From Gaiellasilicea sp963802765 (GTDB taxonomy: Bacteria; Actinomycetota; Thermoleophilia; Gaiellales; Gaiellaceae), in contig CAWDJZ010000007.1 of NCBI GenBank assembly GCA_963802765.1, positions 372,001 through 436,000 of the forward strand: a stretch of 64,000 bases of DNA. The letters are read 5' to 3'. The notes under the pieces were generated by a model. That model was not told the DNA's origin and searched no databases. It saw only the letters and a program-made list of their open reading frames with translations. The stretch's first letter is position 1, and every line of letters starts with the position of its first letter. The translations under genes were made by a program, and so were the position numbers. Below, piece by piece: positions 8,757-17,918 of the stretch.

Positions 8757-8764
8757 TCGCCGCC

Positions 8765-9043
8765 ATGCCGATCTACGAGTACCGCTGTCCCGACGGGCAC
8801 GTGTTCGAGCTCTTCCAGCGGATGACGGACCCGCCCGCAGAGCGGTGCGAAGTGTGCGGCAAGAGCCCCGTCGAGAAGGTGCTGTACCCGGTCTCGGTCC
8901 ATTTCAAGGGCTCGGGGTTCTACACGACCGACTACGGCCGCGGCTCGCGTAAGAAAGGCGACGCAGCGAAGGACGGCGCGGGCGACTCCTCCTCGGACAA
9001 GAAGTCCGAGAGCGGCGAGAAGAAGGCCGCGGCCACCGACTAG
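8765..9043 (+). CDS. FmdB-family zinc-ribbon protein
   Basis: 92 residues. The N-terminal zinc ribbon reads PIYEYRCPDGHVFE and then CEVCGKSPVEKVLYPVS, the standard FmdB regulatory-protein motif with one Cys-x-x-x-His-like and one CxxC ligand pair. The remaining half is a low-complexity, Lys/Ser/Asp-rich tail. The role of FmdB-type ribbons in actinobacteria is not established; amidase-operon regulation is the historic name only. The stop overlaps by 3 bp with the convergent TPR gene. Confidence 0.88.
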   Translation: MPIYEYRCPDGHVFELFQRMTDPPAERCEVCGKSPVEKVLYPVSVHFKGSGFYTTDYGRGSRKKGDAAKDGAGDSSSDKKSESGEKKAAATD

Positions 9044-9570
9044 GAACTGCTCGCGCGCGCCAGCGCGAGCGCCTGCTCGGTCGACGCGACGAGCGACGCA
9101 TCGCCCTTCGCCAGCCGGAGCTCGAGGGCCGCTTCGAGCGCCTGCACAGCCTCGTCGCTGCGACCCGTGTCGAGCAGCGTCTTGCCGAGGTGCTGGAGGG
9201 CGAAATCCCGCAGGTCCCGTGGCCCGTCGACGGCGGGGCGGAGCCACGCTTCGGCCTCGGCGAACCGGTCGAAGCAGCGGTGCGCTTCACCGAGCCGGAC
9301 CGCGGCGATCGTCCGTGCGCGGGCGTCGCCCAGCTCGCCGGCGAGCTCGAGGCTGCGGCCGAGCTCCCGGAGCGCCTCCTCGTCACGTCCGAGCAGCCGC
9401 GCGGCGTTCCCGAGGTAGCCGTGTAACCGGCATCGCTCCCGCGGGTCCGAGGCGGCGGCGAGCTCGGCTCGCGCGAGCTCGACCGCCCGCTCGATCGGAG
9501 CGGGGTCAGTCGGCACCTGGCGGAGTCGCTCGTCCCAGCCGCAGAGCGCCGCCAGGTCCGGGAGCGGCAG
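9040..9570 (-). CDS. Tetratricopeptide-repeat protein
   Basis: About 176 residues with TPR-like helix pairs: IERAVELARAELAAASDPRERCRLHGYLGNAARLLG, DEEALRELGRSLELAGELGDARARTIAAVRLGEAHR and QHLGKTLLDTGRSDEAVQALEAALELRLAKG (given as approximate segments). The start is uncertain because no ATG or GTG is near; the frame opens just after the LCP stop codon, where CTG 9570 is the first candidate. The gene probably follows the LCP gene in one operon. Such proteins usually act as interaction scaffolds. No catalytic motif is seen. Confidence 0.7.
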   Translation of the reverse strand: MPLPDLAALCGWDERLRQVPTDPAPIERAVELARAELAAASDPRERCRLHGYLGNAARLLGRDEEALRELGRSLELAGELGDARARTIAAVRLGEAHRCFDRFAEAEAWLRPAVDGPRDLRDFALQHLGKTLLDTGRSDEAVQALEAALELRLAKGDASLVASTEQALALARASSS

Positions 9571-9572
9571 GG

Positions 9573-10721
9573 CTAGACCCCGCTGCCGACCCTGCAGCCC
9601 GCGCCGAACGTCGTCCCCGGCCGGGGCGGCTGCGGCGCGGACTGACCCGTGAACATCGCCAGGGTGGAGCTGTTCTCCTCCGAGCCGATCAGCACCGACT
9701 CGCCTCCAACGATCGACGGCTCGCCGCCGAGGCGGCAGTGGAGGGCGCGGTCGGCGTTGGCGCGGAACCGCACCCAGCCGAGCTGGAGCAGCTGTCCGGC
9801 CGAGAGATCGGTCGTGAGCGGCTTCGCGAGGTCGGAGCCGATGAACGGGAGCTTGAGGAACGTGCCAGGACCGACGAGCTTGTCCGTCATCGCCGAGACG
9901 ACCGCCTGCTGCCGCTCCCCGCGGGTGAGGTCGTTCTCGGACGGGTCGAGCCGGTTCTCGCGCACGCGCGAATAGACCAGGGCGCGCTGGCCGTTCATCG
10001 TCTGCTTGCCCTTCTCGAACCGCCAGCCCTGCCACTCCTGGCAGCGGGCCTCGGTCGCGTAGGGGCAGTCGAAGCGGTTCGACAGGATCGGCTTCGGCAC
10101 CTCGACCTCCACCCCGCCGAGCGCGTCGATGACGCTACGGAAGTCCTCGAAGTCGACCATGACGACGTGGTTCGGCTGCAGCCCCGTGAGCGCGCGGACG
10201 GTCCGCATCGTCAGGGTCGGGCCGCCGAGCTGGAACGCGGCGTTGATCTTGTTCGGCCCGAAGCCGGGTATGTCGACGCGCAGGTCCCGCGGGATCGAGA
10301 GGTACGAGAGCCGGTTCCGTCCCGGGTCGGTGCGGACGAGCAGGATCGAGTCCGAGCGGCGCGCATCCGCCCTCGCTGCGGTCGAGTCGCCGTCCGTGCC
10401 GAGCAGCAGGATCAGCGACGGCTTCGAGGCCAGGAGGCCGTCCTGGGGCGCGAGGCCCGCCTCGACGGCCTTCGGCAGGCGCGCGTTCGCGTCCTCGACG
10501 CCGCTGCGGAAGGAGAGGAAGCCCGCGACCAGCCAGACGACGGTGAGCAGTACGAGCAGGAGCACGCCGATCCCGACCCTCCGCCCCCAGCGTGGGCGAC
10601 CCGGCGCGTCGGCGGGGCGGTCGTCCGTCCGTTTCTGGCGTTCCGGGCGGGGCGTCGACGGCACTTTGCCCCTCACCCGGCCGCCCTTGTAGACCCGGTA
10701 GGGCTTTTCTCCGTCCGCCAT
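9573..10721 (-). CDS. LytR-CpsA-Psr (LCP) family cell-wall glycopolymer ligase
   Basis: 382 residues: a basic cytoplasmic N-terminus, one membrane helix at about residues 48-70 (GIGVLLLVLLTVVWLVAGFL), then the extracellular LCP domain. Family motifs include ILLLGTDGD, RSDSILLVR, SIPRDLRVDIPG, KINAAF and YSRVRENRLDPSENDL with the Arg/Asp residues that bind the pyrophosphate of the polyprenyl donor. LCP enzymes transfer glycopolymers such as arabinogalactan or teichoic acid to peptidoglycan. It is divergent from the ROK kinase with only 26 bp between the starts. Confidence 0.92.
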   Translation of the reverse strand: MADGEKPYRVYKGGRVRGKVPSTPRPERQKRTDDRPADAPGRPRWGRRVGIGVLLLVLLTVVWLVAGFLSFRSGVEDANARLPKAVEAGLAPQDGLLASKPSLILLLGTDGDSTAARADARRSDSILLVRTDPGRNRLSYLSIPRDLRVDIPGFGPNKINAAFQLGGPTLTMRTVRALTGLQPNHVVMVDFEDFRSVIDALGGVEVEVPKPILSNRFDCPYATEARCQEWQGWRFEKGKQTMNGQRALVYSRVRENRLDPSENDLTRGERQQAVVSAMTDKLVGPGTFLKLPFIGSDLAKPLTTDLSAGQLLQLGWVRFRANADRALHCRLGGEPSIVGGESVLIGSEENSSTLAMFTGQSAPQPPRPGTTFGAGCRVGSGV

Positions 10722-10730
10722 CCGGCCGGG

Positions 10731-10737
10731 TATGGTA
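10731..10737. promoter_or_regulatory. Bidirectional -10 element between lcp and ROK kinase
   Basis: TATGGTA reads as TACCATA on the other strand. Each strand therefore has a TAnnnT hexamer 10-11 nt before its gene (ATG 10721 on minus, GTG 10748 on plus) in a 26-bp divergent gap that has no other candidate. Confidence 0.35.
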
Positions 10738-10747
10738 GCCGCGGCCT

Positions 10748-11643
10748 GTGAGCGCCAAACGAGTCATCGGCGTCGATCTCGGCGGCACGAAGATCCTCGC
10801 CGGGTCGATCGACGGCGAGGGCCGGGTCCTCGATCGCCGCGAGGTGCCGACGCCGACCGGGTCCCAGGAGGAGCTCCTCGACGGGATCGCGGCCGCGATC
10901 GAGCCGCTCGCCGGCGACGGGCTCGGCGCGATCGGCTTCGGCGTTCCGTCCGTGCTCGACCGCGCCAACGGGAGGGTGCTCGGCTCGATCAACATCCCAC
11001 TCGGGAACGTCTCGCTCGCCGACGAGCTGCGCCCGCGGTTCGGCGTCCCGGTCGCCGTCGAGAACGATGCGAACGTCGCGGCGCTGTCGGAGTGGAAGCT
11101 CGGCGCGGGTCGGGGGAGGCGCAGCCTCGTCATGCTCACGCTCGGCACCGGCGTGGGCGGCGGGGTCGTCGCTCGACGGCGCGCTCTATCGCGGCTGGGC
11201 CGAGCTCGGGCACGCGGTCGTGGTCGCGGACGGGCCGCCCTGCCAGGGCACGTGCACCGGCCGCGGGCATCTGGAAGCGGTCGCCTCCGGAAACGCTGCC
11301 GACCGTGCCGCGATCGCGCTCTGGGGGGAGGGCGCGACGGCCGAGCTGCTGGTCGACCGGGCGGAGGCGGGCGACGAGGCGGCGATCGAGGCGCTGACAC
11401 AGATCGGCCGCCTGCTCGGCGCCGCGATCGGGACGTTCACGAACATCTTCTCGCCCGAGCTCGTCGTCGTCGGCGGCGGCTTCGGGCTGGCCGCGTCGAG
11501 GTTCCTCTTCCCGCCGGCGCTCGAGGTCGCGCGCCGCGAGGCGCTCGAGCCGGCGCGTGCGGGGCTGCGGATCGTCGCGGCCGAGCTCGGGTCCGATGCA
11601 GGCCTGGTCGGCGCCGGGCTGCTCGCGCTCGAGGCTCTCGTAG
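10748..11643 (+). CDS. ROK-family glucokinase (frameshifted)
   Basis: A sugar kinase of about 298 codons. The first frame has the ATP phosphate loop GVDLGGTKILAG, ENDANVAALSEWKLG and LTLGTGVGGG. The second frame continues with DGALYRGWAELGH, the Cys-rich zinc loop CQGTCTGRGHLE and NIFSPELVVVGGG. Removing one G near 11170 (GTC[G]CTC) joins them. A TAG at 11641-11643, right after the usual ROK C-terminus GAGLLALEAL, is one base out of frame, so a second error is likely. As written the frame runs on into rsmI, giving an apparent fusion. Starts at GTG 10748. Confidence 0.8.
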
Positions 11644-12464
11644 TGCCGCTCGCGGTCTGCGCGACGCCGATCGGAAACCTCGAGGACGTCACGCTGAGGG
11701 TCCTGCGCGAGCTCGCCGAGGCCGAGCTCGTCCTCTGCGAGGACACCCGCCGGACGAGGGCGCTGCTCGATCGCCACGGCGTCGTGGCGACCCTGCTCAG
11801 CTACCACCGCCACAACGAGGCGAAGCGGACGCAGGAGCTGGTGCCGCGGCTCGAGGCGGGAGCACGGATCGCGCTCGTCTCCGACGCCGGTCTTCCCGGC
11901 GTGAACGACCCCGGCGCCCGGCTGATCGCGGCGGCGCTCGAAGCAGGCGTGCCCGTGACGGTCCTGCCGGGCGCGTCCGCCGTCGAGACAGCGCTCGTGG
12001 CGAGCGGGCTGGCCGGGGAGCGGTTCCAGTTTCTGGGCTACCTGCCGCGGGGCGAGCAGGCGCTCGCCGCCGTGTGGGCCGAGCTCGCCGCCTGGCCGCA
12101 TCCGGCCGTTGCGTTCGAGTCGCCGCAGCGGCTCCCGGCGACGCTCCGTTCGCTCGCGGCGGCGCTGCCGGACCGGCCGGTAGCCGTCTGTCGCGAGCTG
12201 ACGAAGCGCTTCGAGGAGGTGGCACGCGGGACGGCTGCCGAGGTCGCCGCCAGGTTCGGGGAGCCGCCGAAGGGGGAGATCACGCTCGTCGTCGGCGCGG
12301 GCGCGGGCGTGGAGCGTCGCGACACCGATGAAGAGGATGCGCTCGCCGCCGTCGTCGAGCTCGTCCAGGCAGGACTGCCGCGCCGTCGGGCCGCCGACGT
12401 CGTCGCCCGCCTGACGCGCATTTCCCGTAACACTCTGTACGAGAAATCGTTGAAAACGCGCTGA
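11643..12464 (+). CDS. rsmI: 16S rRNA (cytidine1402-2'-O)-methyltransferase
   Basis: About 273 residues. It uses SAM to methylate the ribose of C1402 in the decoding centre, together with RsmH. Motifs are clear: ATPIGNLEDVTLRVL at the N-terminus, ELVLCEDTRRTRALLDRHG, SYHRHNE, LVSDAGLPGVNDPGARL, VLPGASAVETALVASGL and FQFLGYLPR. The C-terminal helical part ends AADVVARLTRISRNTLYEKSL. GTG 11643 is chosen because the family begins right before ATPIGNLED and the preceding ROK domain is complete. It may be coupled to the ROK gene through TAGTG. Confidence 0.9.
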   Translation: MPLAVCATPIGNLEDVTLRVLRELAEAELVLCEDTRRTRALLDRHGVVATLLSYHRHNEAKRTQELVPRLEAGARIALVSDAGLPGVNDPGARLIAAALEAGVPVTVLPGASAVETALVASGLAGERFQFLGYLPRGEQALAAVWAELAAWPHPAVAFESPQRLPATLRSLAAALPDRPVAVCRELTKRFEEVARGTAAEVAARFGEPPKGEITLVVGAGAGVERRDTDEEDALAAVVELVQAGLPRRRAADVVARLTRISRNTLYEKSLKTR

Positions 12465-12518
12465 ACCCTGCCGCTAGCGTCGTCGGTAGTTGCTCTTCTC
12501 GACGACGAAGGCGGTCTC

Positions 12519-13740
12519 ATGCGGCGTGTGCTCGTTCTCGCGGTTCTCCTGGCGGCGGCGCTCGCGGCCGCGCCCGCCGCAACCGCCTGGACCTGGCCCG
12601 TCTCCGGCCAGGTGCTCCGCCCGTTCTCGCTCGGCCCCGACCCGTACGCGGGCGGGCAGCACCGCGGCGTCGACATCGGCGCCGAGCTCGGTGCCTCCGT
12701 CGCCGCCCCGGCAGCGGGCACCGTCTCCTTCGCCGGCGCCGTTCCCAACGGCGGTCGCGCGGTCACGATCCAGACCGACACCGGCTACGCCGTGACGCTG
12801 CTCCAGCTCGCCTCGGCCGAGGTGGCACGGGGCGACGTCGTCGCGGAGGGCGACGTCGTCGGGGTCGTCGGCGCGAGCGACGACGCGGTCACCCCGTCGC
12901 CGCACGTTCATCTCGGCGTCCGTGTGGCCTCGGAGCCAGAGGGATACGTCGACCCGCTCGGGCTGCTCCCGCCACGCCCGCCCGAGCCTGCCGCGGCGAC
13001 CTCGCCGCCTCCCGTGCCGGTGTTGGAGCCGGCTCCCGCGGCGGTGCCCGCGCCGGGACCGGCGGCGCAATCCCCTGCCGTCGAGGTGGAGCCAACGGCC
13101 ACCCAGCAGCCTGTGCACGTCGGGCCCCCGCCCGCCGTCGCCGGCGAGCCGGCGGCGCCCACGCCGCCGGTGCCGGTGACGGTCGTGGCGCCTTCAGTCC
13201 CGACGCGGAGGGGCGACCGCACGCGACCGGTCGTCACGGCGCCCGTGCGAGTCCGACCGTGCAGCCGAGACGCCCCTTGCGAACGTCGTGACGCGGCGTC
13301 GTCCTCCGGCTCAGCCGGCCCTGGAGCGTGCTCCGCGCCCTGCAGCACGGACGCCTGCGAAGCCGATGCCGGCTGCGGCTCGACGCTGTGCGGCCGGAGT
13401 CGACGTCACGGTCGATCGTGCGCCCGCAGTCGAGGCAGACTCCGACGACGACTCCGACGAGCCCGGCGATCCGGAGCCCCCGCTCGGACGCCGCCGCAGT
13501 ACTCACGAGCGTGCCGCGAGACGCCGCGCGGCCCGTGGACGGAGCGCAGACGCCAACGCCGGCGCAGGTGGCCGTCCCGGGCACCGGTGAGCCGCCCAAG
13601 TTCCCGTTCGCCCTCGCGGCCGCTGCACTCGCCGCGGTGGTGACTGCCGCGCCTTGCGCCGGCCTCGTTCTCCTGCGCCGACGACGGCGAGCGCGCGAGC
13701 AAGCCGTGCGGGACGACGCTCGTATCATGGGCGTCGATGA
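12519..13740 (+). CDS. Secreted M23 (LytM-type) peptidase-like protein with Pro-rich tail and C-terminal TM (frameshifted)
   Basis: A signal peptide (RRVLVLAVLLAAALAAAPAATA) is followed by a LytM domain with the zinc motifs HRGVDIG and PHVHLGVR at about residues 48-130. Next comes a long Pro/Ala/Val-rich region. From about 13260 the frame decays into Arg-rich nonsense. In another frame, GTGEPPKFPFALAAAALAAVVTAAPCAGLVLLRRRRR gives a plausible final membrane anchor (given in part). At least two frameshifts are needed. The ancestral end is probably the TGA at 13738-13740, overlapping the metG start. Likely a cell-wall hydrolase or its regulator. The ligand set looks complete, but activity is inferred. 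Confidence 0.65.
13723..13728 (+). promoter_or_regulatory. -10 hexamer, leaderless type, for metG
   Basis: TATCAT ends 8 nt before ATG 13737. Confidence 0.4.
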
Positions 13741-15551
13741 GCCAGCCCGAGCCGCGCAGCGAGCCCCGCAAGATCCTGGTCGCGGTCGCCTGGCCGTATG
13801 CGAACGGCCCGCGACACATCGGTCACGTGGCCGGCTTCGGCGTGCCTGCGGACATCTTTGCCCGCTACCACCGCCTGCGCGGGGATCACGTGCTCATGGT
13901 GAGTGGCACCGACGAGCACGGCACGCCGGTCATGGTGGCCGCCGACGAGGCGGGCGTCAGCCCGCGTGAGCTCGCCGACCAGAACAACGAGATCATCCGC
14001 GAGGACCTCGGTCGCCTCGGGCTGTCGTACGACCTCTTCACGAGGACGACCACCGACAACCATCACCGGGTCGTCCGCGACGTCTTCAGGACGCTGTACG
14101 AGAACGGCTACATCTTCGAACGGACGACGACGAGCGCGTTCTCCGCCGCCACGGGCCGGACGCTGCCCGATCGTTACATCGAGGGAACGTGCCCGATCTG
14201 CGGCTTCCCGGACGCGCGCGGCGACCAGTGCGACAACTGCGGCAACCCGCTCGACCCGGCGGATCTGATCGATCCTCGGTCTCGGATCGACGGATCAGCA
14301 CCTGTCTTCCGCGAGACCACGCACCTCTTCCTCGACCTGCCTGCCTTCAAGGAGCCGCTCGCGGACTGGATCGAGCAGCAGAGGCACTGGCGCGCGAACG
14401 TCCGGAACTTCTCGCTGCAGTACCTGAAAGAAGTCAAGGCGAGACCGGTGACCCGGGATCTCGACTGGGGCGTGCGCGTTCCCGTGCCCGGCTACGAGGA
14501 GCAGGAGAACAAGCGGATCTACGTCTGGATCGACGCCGTCGTCGGCTACCTCTCCGCCGCGATCGAGTGGGCGCGGAATCGCGATACGCCTGACGCGTGG
14601 CGCGACTGGTGGCAGAGCCCCGAGGCCCGGCACTACTACTTCATGGGCAAGGACAACATCTTCTTCCACAGCGTCATCTGGCCTGCTCAGCTGCTCGGGT
14701 ACGGCGGCGGCGGCGAGCTCGGGGCCGGACGCGGAGAGCTGCAGCTGCCGTACGACATCGTCAGCTCGGAGTTCCTGACGATGGAGGGCCGCCAGTTCAG
14801 CACGAGCAGGGGCGTCGTGATCCATGTCGGCGACTTCTTGAGCAGGTACGACCCCGATCCGCTCCGCTACTTCCTCACCGCGGCCGGGCCGGAGACGCAG
14901 GACACCGACTTCACGTGGGCCGAGTTCGTCCGGCGCAACAACGACGAGCTCGTCGCCAACTGGGGCAATCTCGTCAACCGATCGCTCACGAGCGCGTACA
15001 AGAACTTCGGCGTCGTGCCGGAGCCCGGCGAGCTCACCGCGGAGGACCAGTCGGTCCTCCAGGCGGTCCAAGCGGGCTTCGGAACCGTCGGAGACCTGAT
15101 CGAGCGCGCCCGTTTCAAGGCGGCGCTCGCGGAGACGATGCGACTCTCGAGCCTCGTCAACCAGTACGTCAGCGACGAGGCGCCGTGGGCCACGGTCAAG
15201 GAGGATCGCGCCCGCGCCGGGACGGTCCTGTACGTCGTGCTGCAGTGCGTCGACAACCTCAAGCTCCTCTTCACGCCGTTCCTGCCCTTCAGCTCGCAGG
15301 CGCTCCACGAGCTGCTCGGCTACGACGACGCCCTCGCAGGCGAGCTGCGCTTCGAGCAGGTCCGGGAGGGCGACGCCCCTGCCTACACGGTGCTCACCGG
15401 GGATTACACGGCCTCGGCGGGCGCCTGGAAACCGACCGAGCTTCCGCCGGGGCGACCGCTGCGCGAGCCGAAGCCGCTCTTCGCGAAGCTCGATCCGGAG
15501 CAGGTCGTCGCGGAGGAGCTGGAGCGCATGGAGCGCGCCGCCGCGGCGTGA
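13737..15551 (+). CDS. metG: Methionyl-tRNA synthetase
   Basis: 604 residues. It charges tRNA-Met. The class I HIGH motif is seen as GPRHIGHVAG near residue 25. A zinc knuckle CPIC...CDNC lies at about residues 152-174. The KMSKS loop is the variant FSTSR at residues 354-358 (MEGRQFSTSRGVVIHVGDFL). The anticodon-binding helical domain follows (DTDFTWAEFVRRNNDELVANWGNLVNR, in part). There is no C-terminal EMAP-like tRNA-binding domain, as in many actinobacterial enzymes. It heads a metG-tatD-rsmA-ispE cluster joined by 4-nt overlaps. Confidence 0.96.
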   Translation: MSQPEPRSEPRKILVAVAWPYANGPRHIGHVAGFGVPADIFARYHRLRGDHVLMVSGTDEHGTPVMVAADEAGVSPRELADQNNEIIREDLGRLGLSYDLFTRTTTDNHHRVVRDVFRTLYENGYIFERTTTSAFSAATGRTLPDRYIEGTCPICGFPDARGDQCDNCGNPLDPADLIDPRSRIDGSAPVFRETTHLFLDLPAFKEPLADWIEQQRHWRANVRNFSLQYLKEVKARPVTRDLDWGVRVPVPGYEEQENKRIYVWIDAVVGYLSAAIEWARNRDTPDAWRDWWQSPEARHYYFMGKDNIFFHSVIWPAQLLGYGGGGELGAGRGELQLPYDIVSSEFLTMEGRQFSTSRGVVIHVGDFLSRYDPDPLRYFLTAAGPETQDTDFTWAEFVRRNNDELVANWGNLVNRSLTSAYKNFGVVPEPGELTAEDQSVLQAVQAGFGTVGDLIERARFKAALAETMRLSSLVNQYVSDEAPWATVKEDRARAGTVLYVVLQCVDNLKLLFTPFLPFSSQALHELLGYDDALAGELRFEQVREGDAPAYTVLTGDYTASAGAWKPTELPPGRPLREPKPLFAKLDPEQVVAEELERMERAAAA

Positions 15552-16336
15552 CGGATCCCCCGCGGGAGCGAGCCGAAGGCGAGCGACGCGGCGTGATCGA
15601 CACGCACGCGCACCTCGACGCGCTCGAGGACGCGAACGGGACGGTCGCTCGCGCACGGGCGGCCGGCGTGACGCGGATCGTCACGATCGGCACCGGGATC
15701 GACTCGTGCCGGGCGGCGCTCGCGATCGCCGAGGAAAACGAGGGCGTCTACGCCGCGCTCGGCATCGACCCGCACCAGGCCGGCAGCGAGGAGGCCGAGC
15801 GGGTCGACGAGCTGCGCGGGCTGCTCGGACACGCGGCCGCCGTCGCGGTCGGAGAAGCCGGGCTCGACTACCACTACGGGGCCGACCGGCAGGCCGAGCA
15901 GCGCCGGCTCTTCGAGGCGCAGCTCGTGCTCGCCGACGAGCTCGAGCTGCCCGTTGTCGTCCACACGCGCTCGGCGAACGCGGACACGGAATCACTCCTG
16001 CGCGGTCACGGCGGGACGGTCGTCATGCACTGCTTCTCGGAGCCCGGATTGCTTGCTGCGGGCCTCGAGCGCGGCTGGTACTTCTCCTTCGCCGGCAACG
16101 TCACGTACCCGAAGGCATCCGAGCTGCGTGCCGCCGCCGCCGAGGTGCCCGCTGACCGGATCCTGGCCGAGACCGACAGCCCCTACCTCGCGCCGCAGCC
16201 CGTTCGTGGCCGCACCAACGAGCCCGCGCACGTGGTCCACACGGTCGCCGCGCTCGCGGCAGCCCGCGGCGTGGAACCGGACGAGCTGGCGACGCTGATC
16301 GACGCGAACGCGACCGCCGCCTTCAGCCTGCCGTGA
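15548..16336 (+). CDS. tatD: TatD-family metal-dependent hydrolase/DNase
   Basis: Up to 262 residues in a TIM-barrel amidohydrolase fold. Metal ligands are visible in IDTHAHLDAL, VAVGEAGLDYHYG, VVVHTRSA, HCFSE and LAETDSPYLAPQP. TatD proteins act as 3'-5' exonucleases or quality-control DNases. GTG 15548 overlaps the metG stop (GTGA), but the peptide VTDPPRERAEGERRG before IDTHAHLD is unlike the family. GTG 15593, directly before IDTHAHLD, may be the true start. Confidence 0.9.
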   Translation: MTDPPRERAEGERRGVIDTHAHLDALEDANGTVARARAAGVTRIVTIGTGIDSCRAALAIAEENEGVYAALGIDPHQAGSEEAERVDELRGLLGHAAAVAVGEAGLDYHYGADRQAEQRRLFEAQLVLADELELPVVVHTRSANADTESLLRGHGGTVVMHCFSEPGLLAAGLERGWYFSFAGNVTYPKASELRAAAAEVPADRILAETDSPYLAPQPVRGRTNEPAHVVHTVAALAAARGVEPDELATLIDANATAAFSLP

Positions 16337-17103
16337 GCGTTCGTCCCAAGAAACGGCTCGGCCAGCACTTCCTCGCGGACGAGAACATCCTCGCCGTGAT
16401 CGGCCGCCTTGCGCAGCTCGAGGAGGGCGACGTGGCGCTCGAGATCGGACCGGGCCTCGGCGTGCTCACGCGCTTCCTCGCGGACCGGACCGCCCACGTG
16501 CACTCGGTCGAGCTCGACCGCTCGCTCGAGCCGCACCTCGCAGCGCTCGCGGCGCGCCCGAACGTCGACCTCCACTGGGGCGACGCGCTCGAGCTCGACC
16601 TCGCCGCGTTCGAGCCGGCCGCGACGAAGCTCGTCGCCAACCTGCCGTACAACGTCGCGACCCCGATCGTCGCGGAGAGCCTCGCCGGGCTTCCCGCACT
16701 GGAGCTCTGGTGCGTGATGGTGCAGCGTGAGGTCGCGGACCGCTTCTTCGCCGAGCCTTCGACGAAGGCGTACGGTGCCGTCTCGGTGCTCGTCCAGCTC
16801 GCCGCGCGCCGGACCGGCTTCCATCCCGTGGCGCGCACCGTTTTTCGGCCGCCGCCGAACGTCGACTCGGCGCTCGTCGCCTTCAGGCGCACCGCGCTGC
16901 CGCAGCGCTTCGACGGGATCAAGAGAGTCGTCGAGGCGTCGTTCGCGCACCGGCGCAAGACATTGCCGAACTCGCTGGCGCTCGCCGGGCTCGCGCCGCG
17001 AGAACAGGGCGCCGCCGCGCTCGAGGCGATCGGGCGCCCGGCGGAGACGAGGGCCGAGGCGCTCGAGCCGGCCGAGTTCGTCGCGCTCGCCGAGGCGCTG
17101 TGA
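16333..17103 (+). CDS. rsmA: 16S rRNA dimethyladenosine transferase
   Basis: 256 residues (KsgA). It dimethylates A1518 and A1519 near the 3' end of 16S rRNA using SAM. Motifs in order: KKRLGQHFLADENIL, ALEIGPGLGVLTRFLADR (SAM loop), SVELDRSLE, WGDALELD, KLVANLPYNVATPIV (catalytic NLPY), FRPPPNVDSALVAFRR and the C-terminal helical segment SFAHRRKTLPNSLALAG. It starts at GTG 16333, overlapping tatD by GTGA, and in turn overlaps ispE the same way, which is the common rsmA-ispE actinobacterial order. Confidence 0.96.
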   Translation: MSVRPKKRLGQHFLADENILAVIGRLAQLEEGDVALEIGPGLGVLTRFLADRTAHVHSVELDRSLEPHLAALAARPNVDLHWGDALELDLAAFEPAATKLVANLPYNVATPIVAESLAGLPALELWCVMVQREVADRFFAEPSTKAYGAVSVLVQLAARRTGFHPVARTVFRPPPNVDSALVAFRRTALPQRFDGIKRVVEASFAHRRKTLPNSLALAGLAPREQGAAALEAIGRPAETRAEALEPAEFVALAEAL

Positions 17104-17918
17104 CGAGGGCGCCGGCCCCCGCCAAGATCAACCTCGCTCTCGTCGTCGGGCCGACCCGCGACGACGGCAAGCACGAGGTGGCGACGGTGCTGCAGCGCGT
17201 GGATCTCGGCGACCGGATCACGATCGCTCCCGCCGCCACGCTCGCCGTCTCGGGTTTCCCCGGCGACACGATCGTCCACGGTGCGCTCACCGCGCTCGCC
17301 GACGCCGCCGGCGTCGAGCCGCGCTGGCGCGCCACGATCACGAAGCGGATCCCGGTGGCGGCCGGGCTCGGCGGCGGCAGCTCCGACGCGGCGACGGCGC
17401 TCCGGCTCGCGAACGCGATGCTCGACCGGTCGCTCGCGCCGGACGAGCTGCGCACGCTCGCGGGCACGATTGGGGCCGACGTCCCCTTCTTCCTCGCCGA
17501 CGGGCCCCAGCTCGGACGCGGTGACGGGGCGGAGCTGGCGCCGCTCGACCTGCCGCAGGACTACTGGGTCGTGCTGGCGCTCCCGCACGGAGCCGTCAAG
17601 CTCTCCACCGCCGACGTCTACCGCGGCTTCGACGAGCGAATGGGCGCCGACGGCTGGGAGGAGCGGCGGGCGCGGCTCGAGCGGACGCTCGCGGCCGTCC
17701 GCCGCCCGCGCGATCTCGCCGCGCTGCCGGCGAACGACCTCGCGTCGTCGCCGCTCGCCGCCGAGCTGCTCCGCCGGGGCGCGTTCCGAGCCGACGTCAG
17801 CGGCGCAGGCCCGGCCGTCTACGGTCTCTTCCACCACCGCCGCCCTGCCGACGCGGCCCGCCGGGCCCTCCGCGGCGTCGCGCGGACGTGGCTGACAGTT
17901 CCCGCCTGGTACGGGTGA
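17100..17918 (+). CDS. ispE: 4-diphosphocytidyl-2-C-methyl-D-erythritol kinase
   Basis: 272 residues of the GHMP kinase family. It phosphorylates CDP-ME in the MEP pathway to isoprenoids. The N-terminal APAPAKINLALVVG and the ATP loop PVAAGLGGGSSDAATALR are seen, then IGADVPFFLADGPQLGRG and a C-terminal DVSGAGPAVYGLF. The GTG start overlaps rsmA by 4 nt and the gene ends overlapping the next membrane protein by 4 nt. Confidence 0.95.
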   Translation: MTRAPAPAKINLALVVGPTRDDGKHEVATVLQRVDLGDRITIAPAATLAVSGFPGDTIVHGALTALADAAGVEPRWRATITKRIPVAAGLGGGSSDAATALRLANAMLDRSLAPDELRTLAGTIGADVPFFLADGPQLGRGDGAELAPLDLPQDYWVVLALPHGAVKLSTADVYRGFDERMGADGWEERRARLERTLAAVRRPRDLAALPANDLASSPLAAELLRRGAFRADVSGAGPAVYGLFHHRRPADAARRALRGVARTWLTVPAWYG

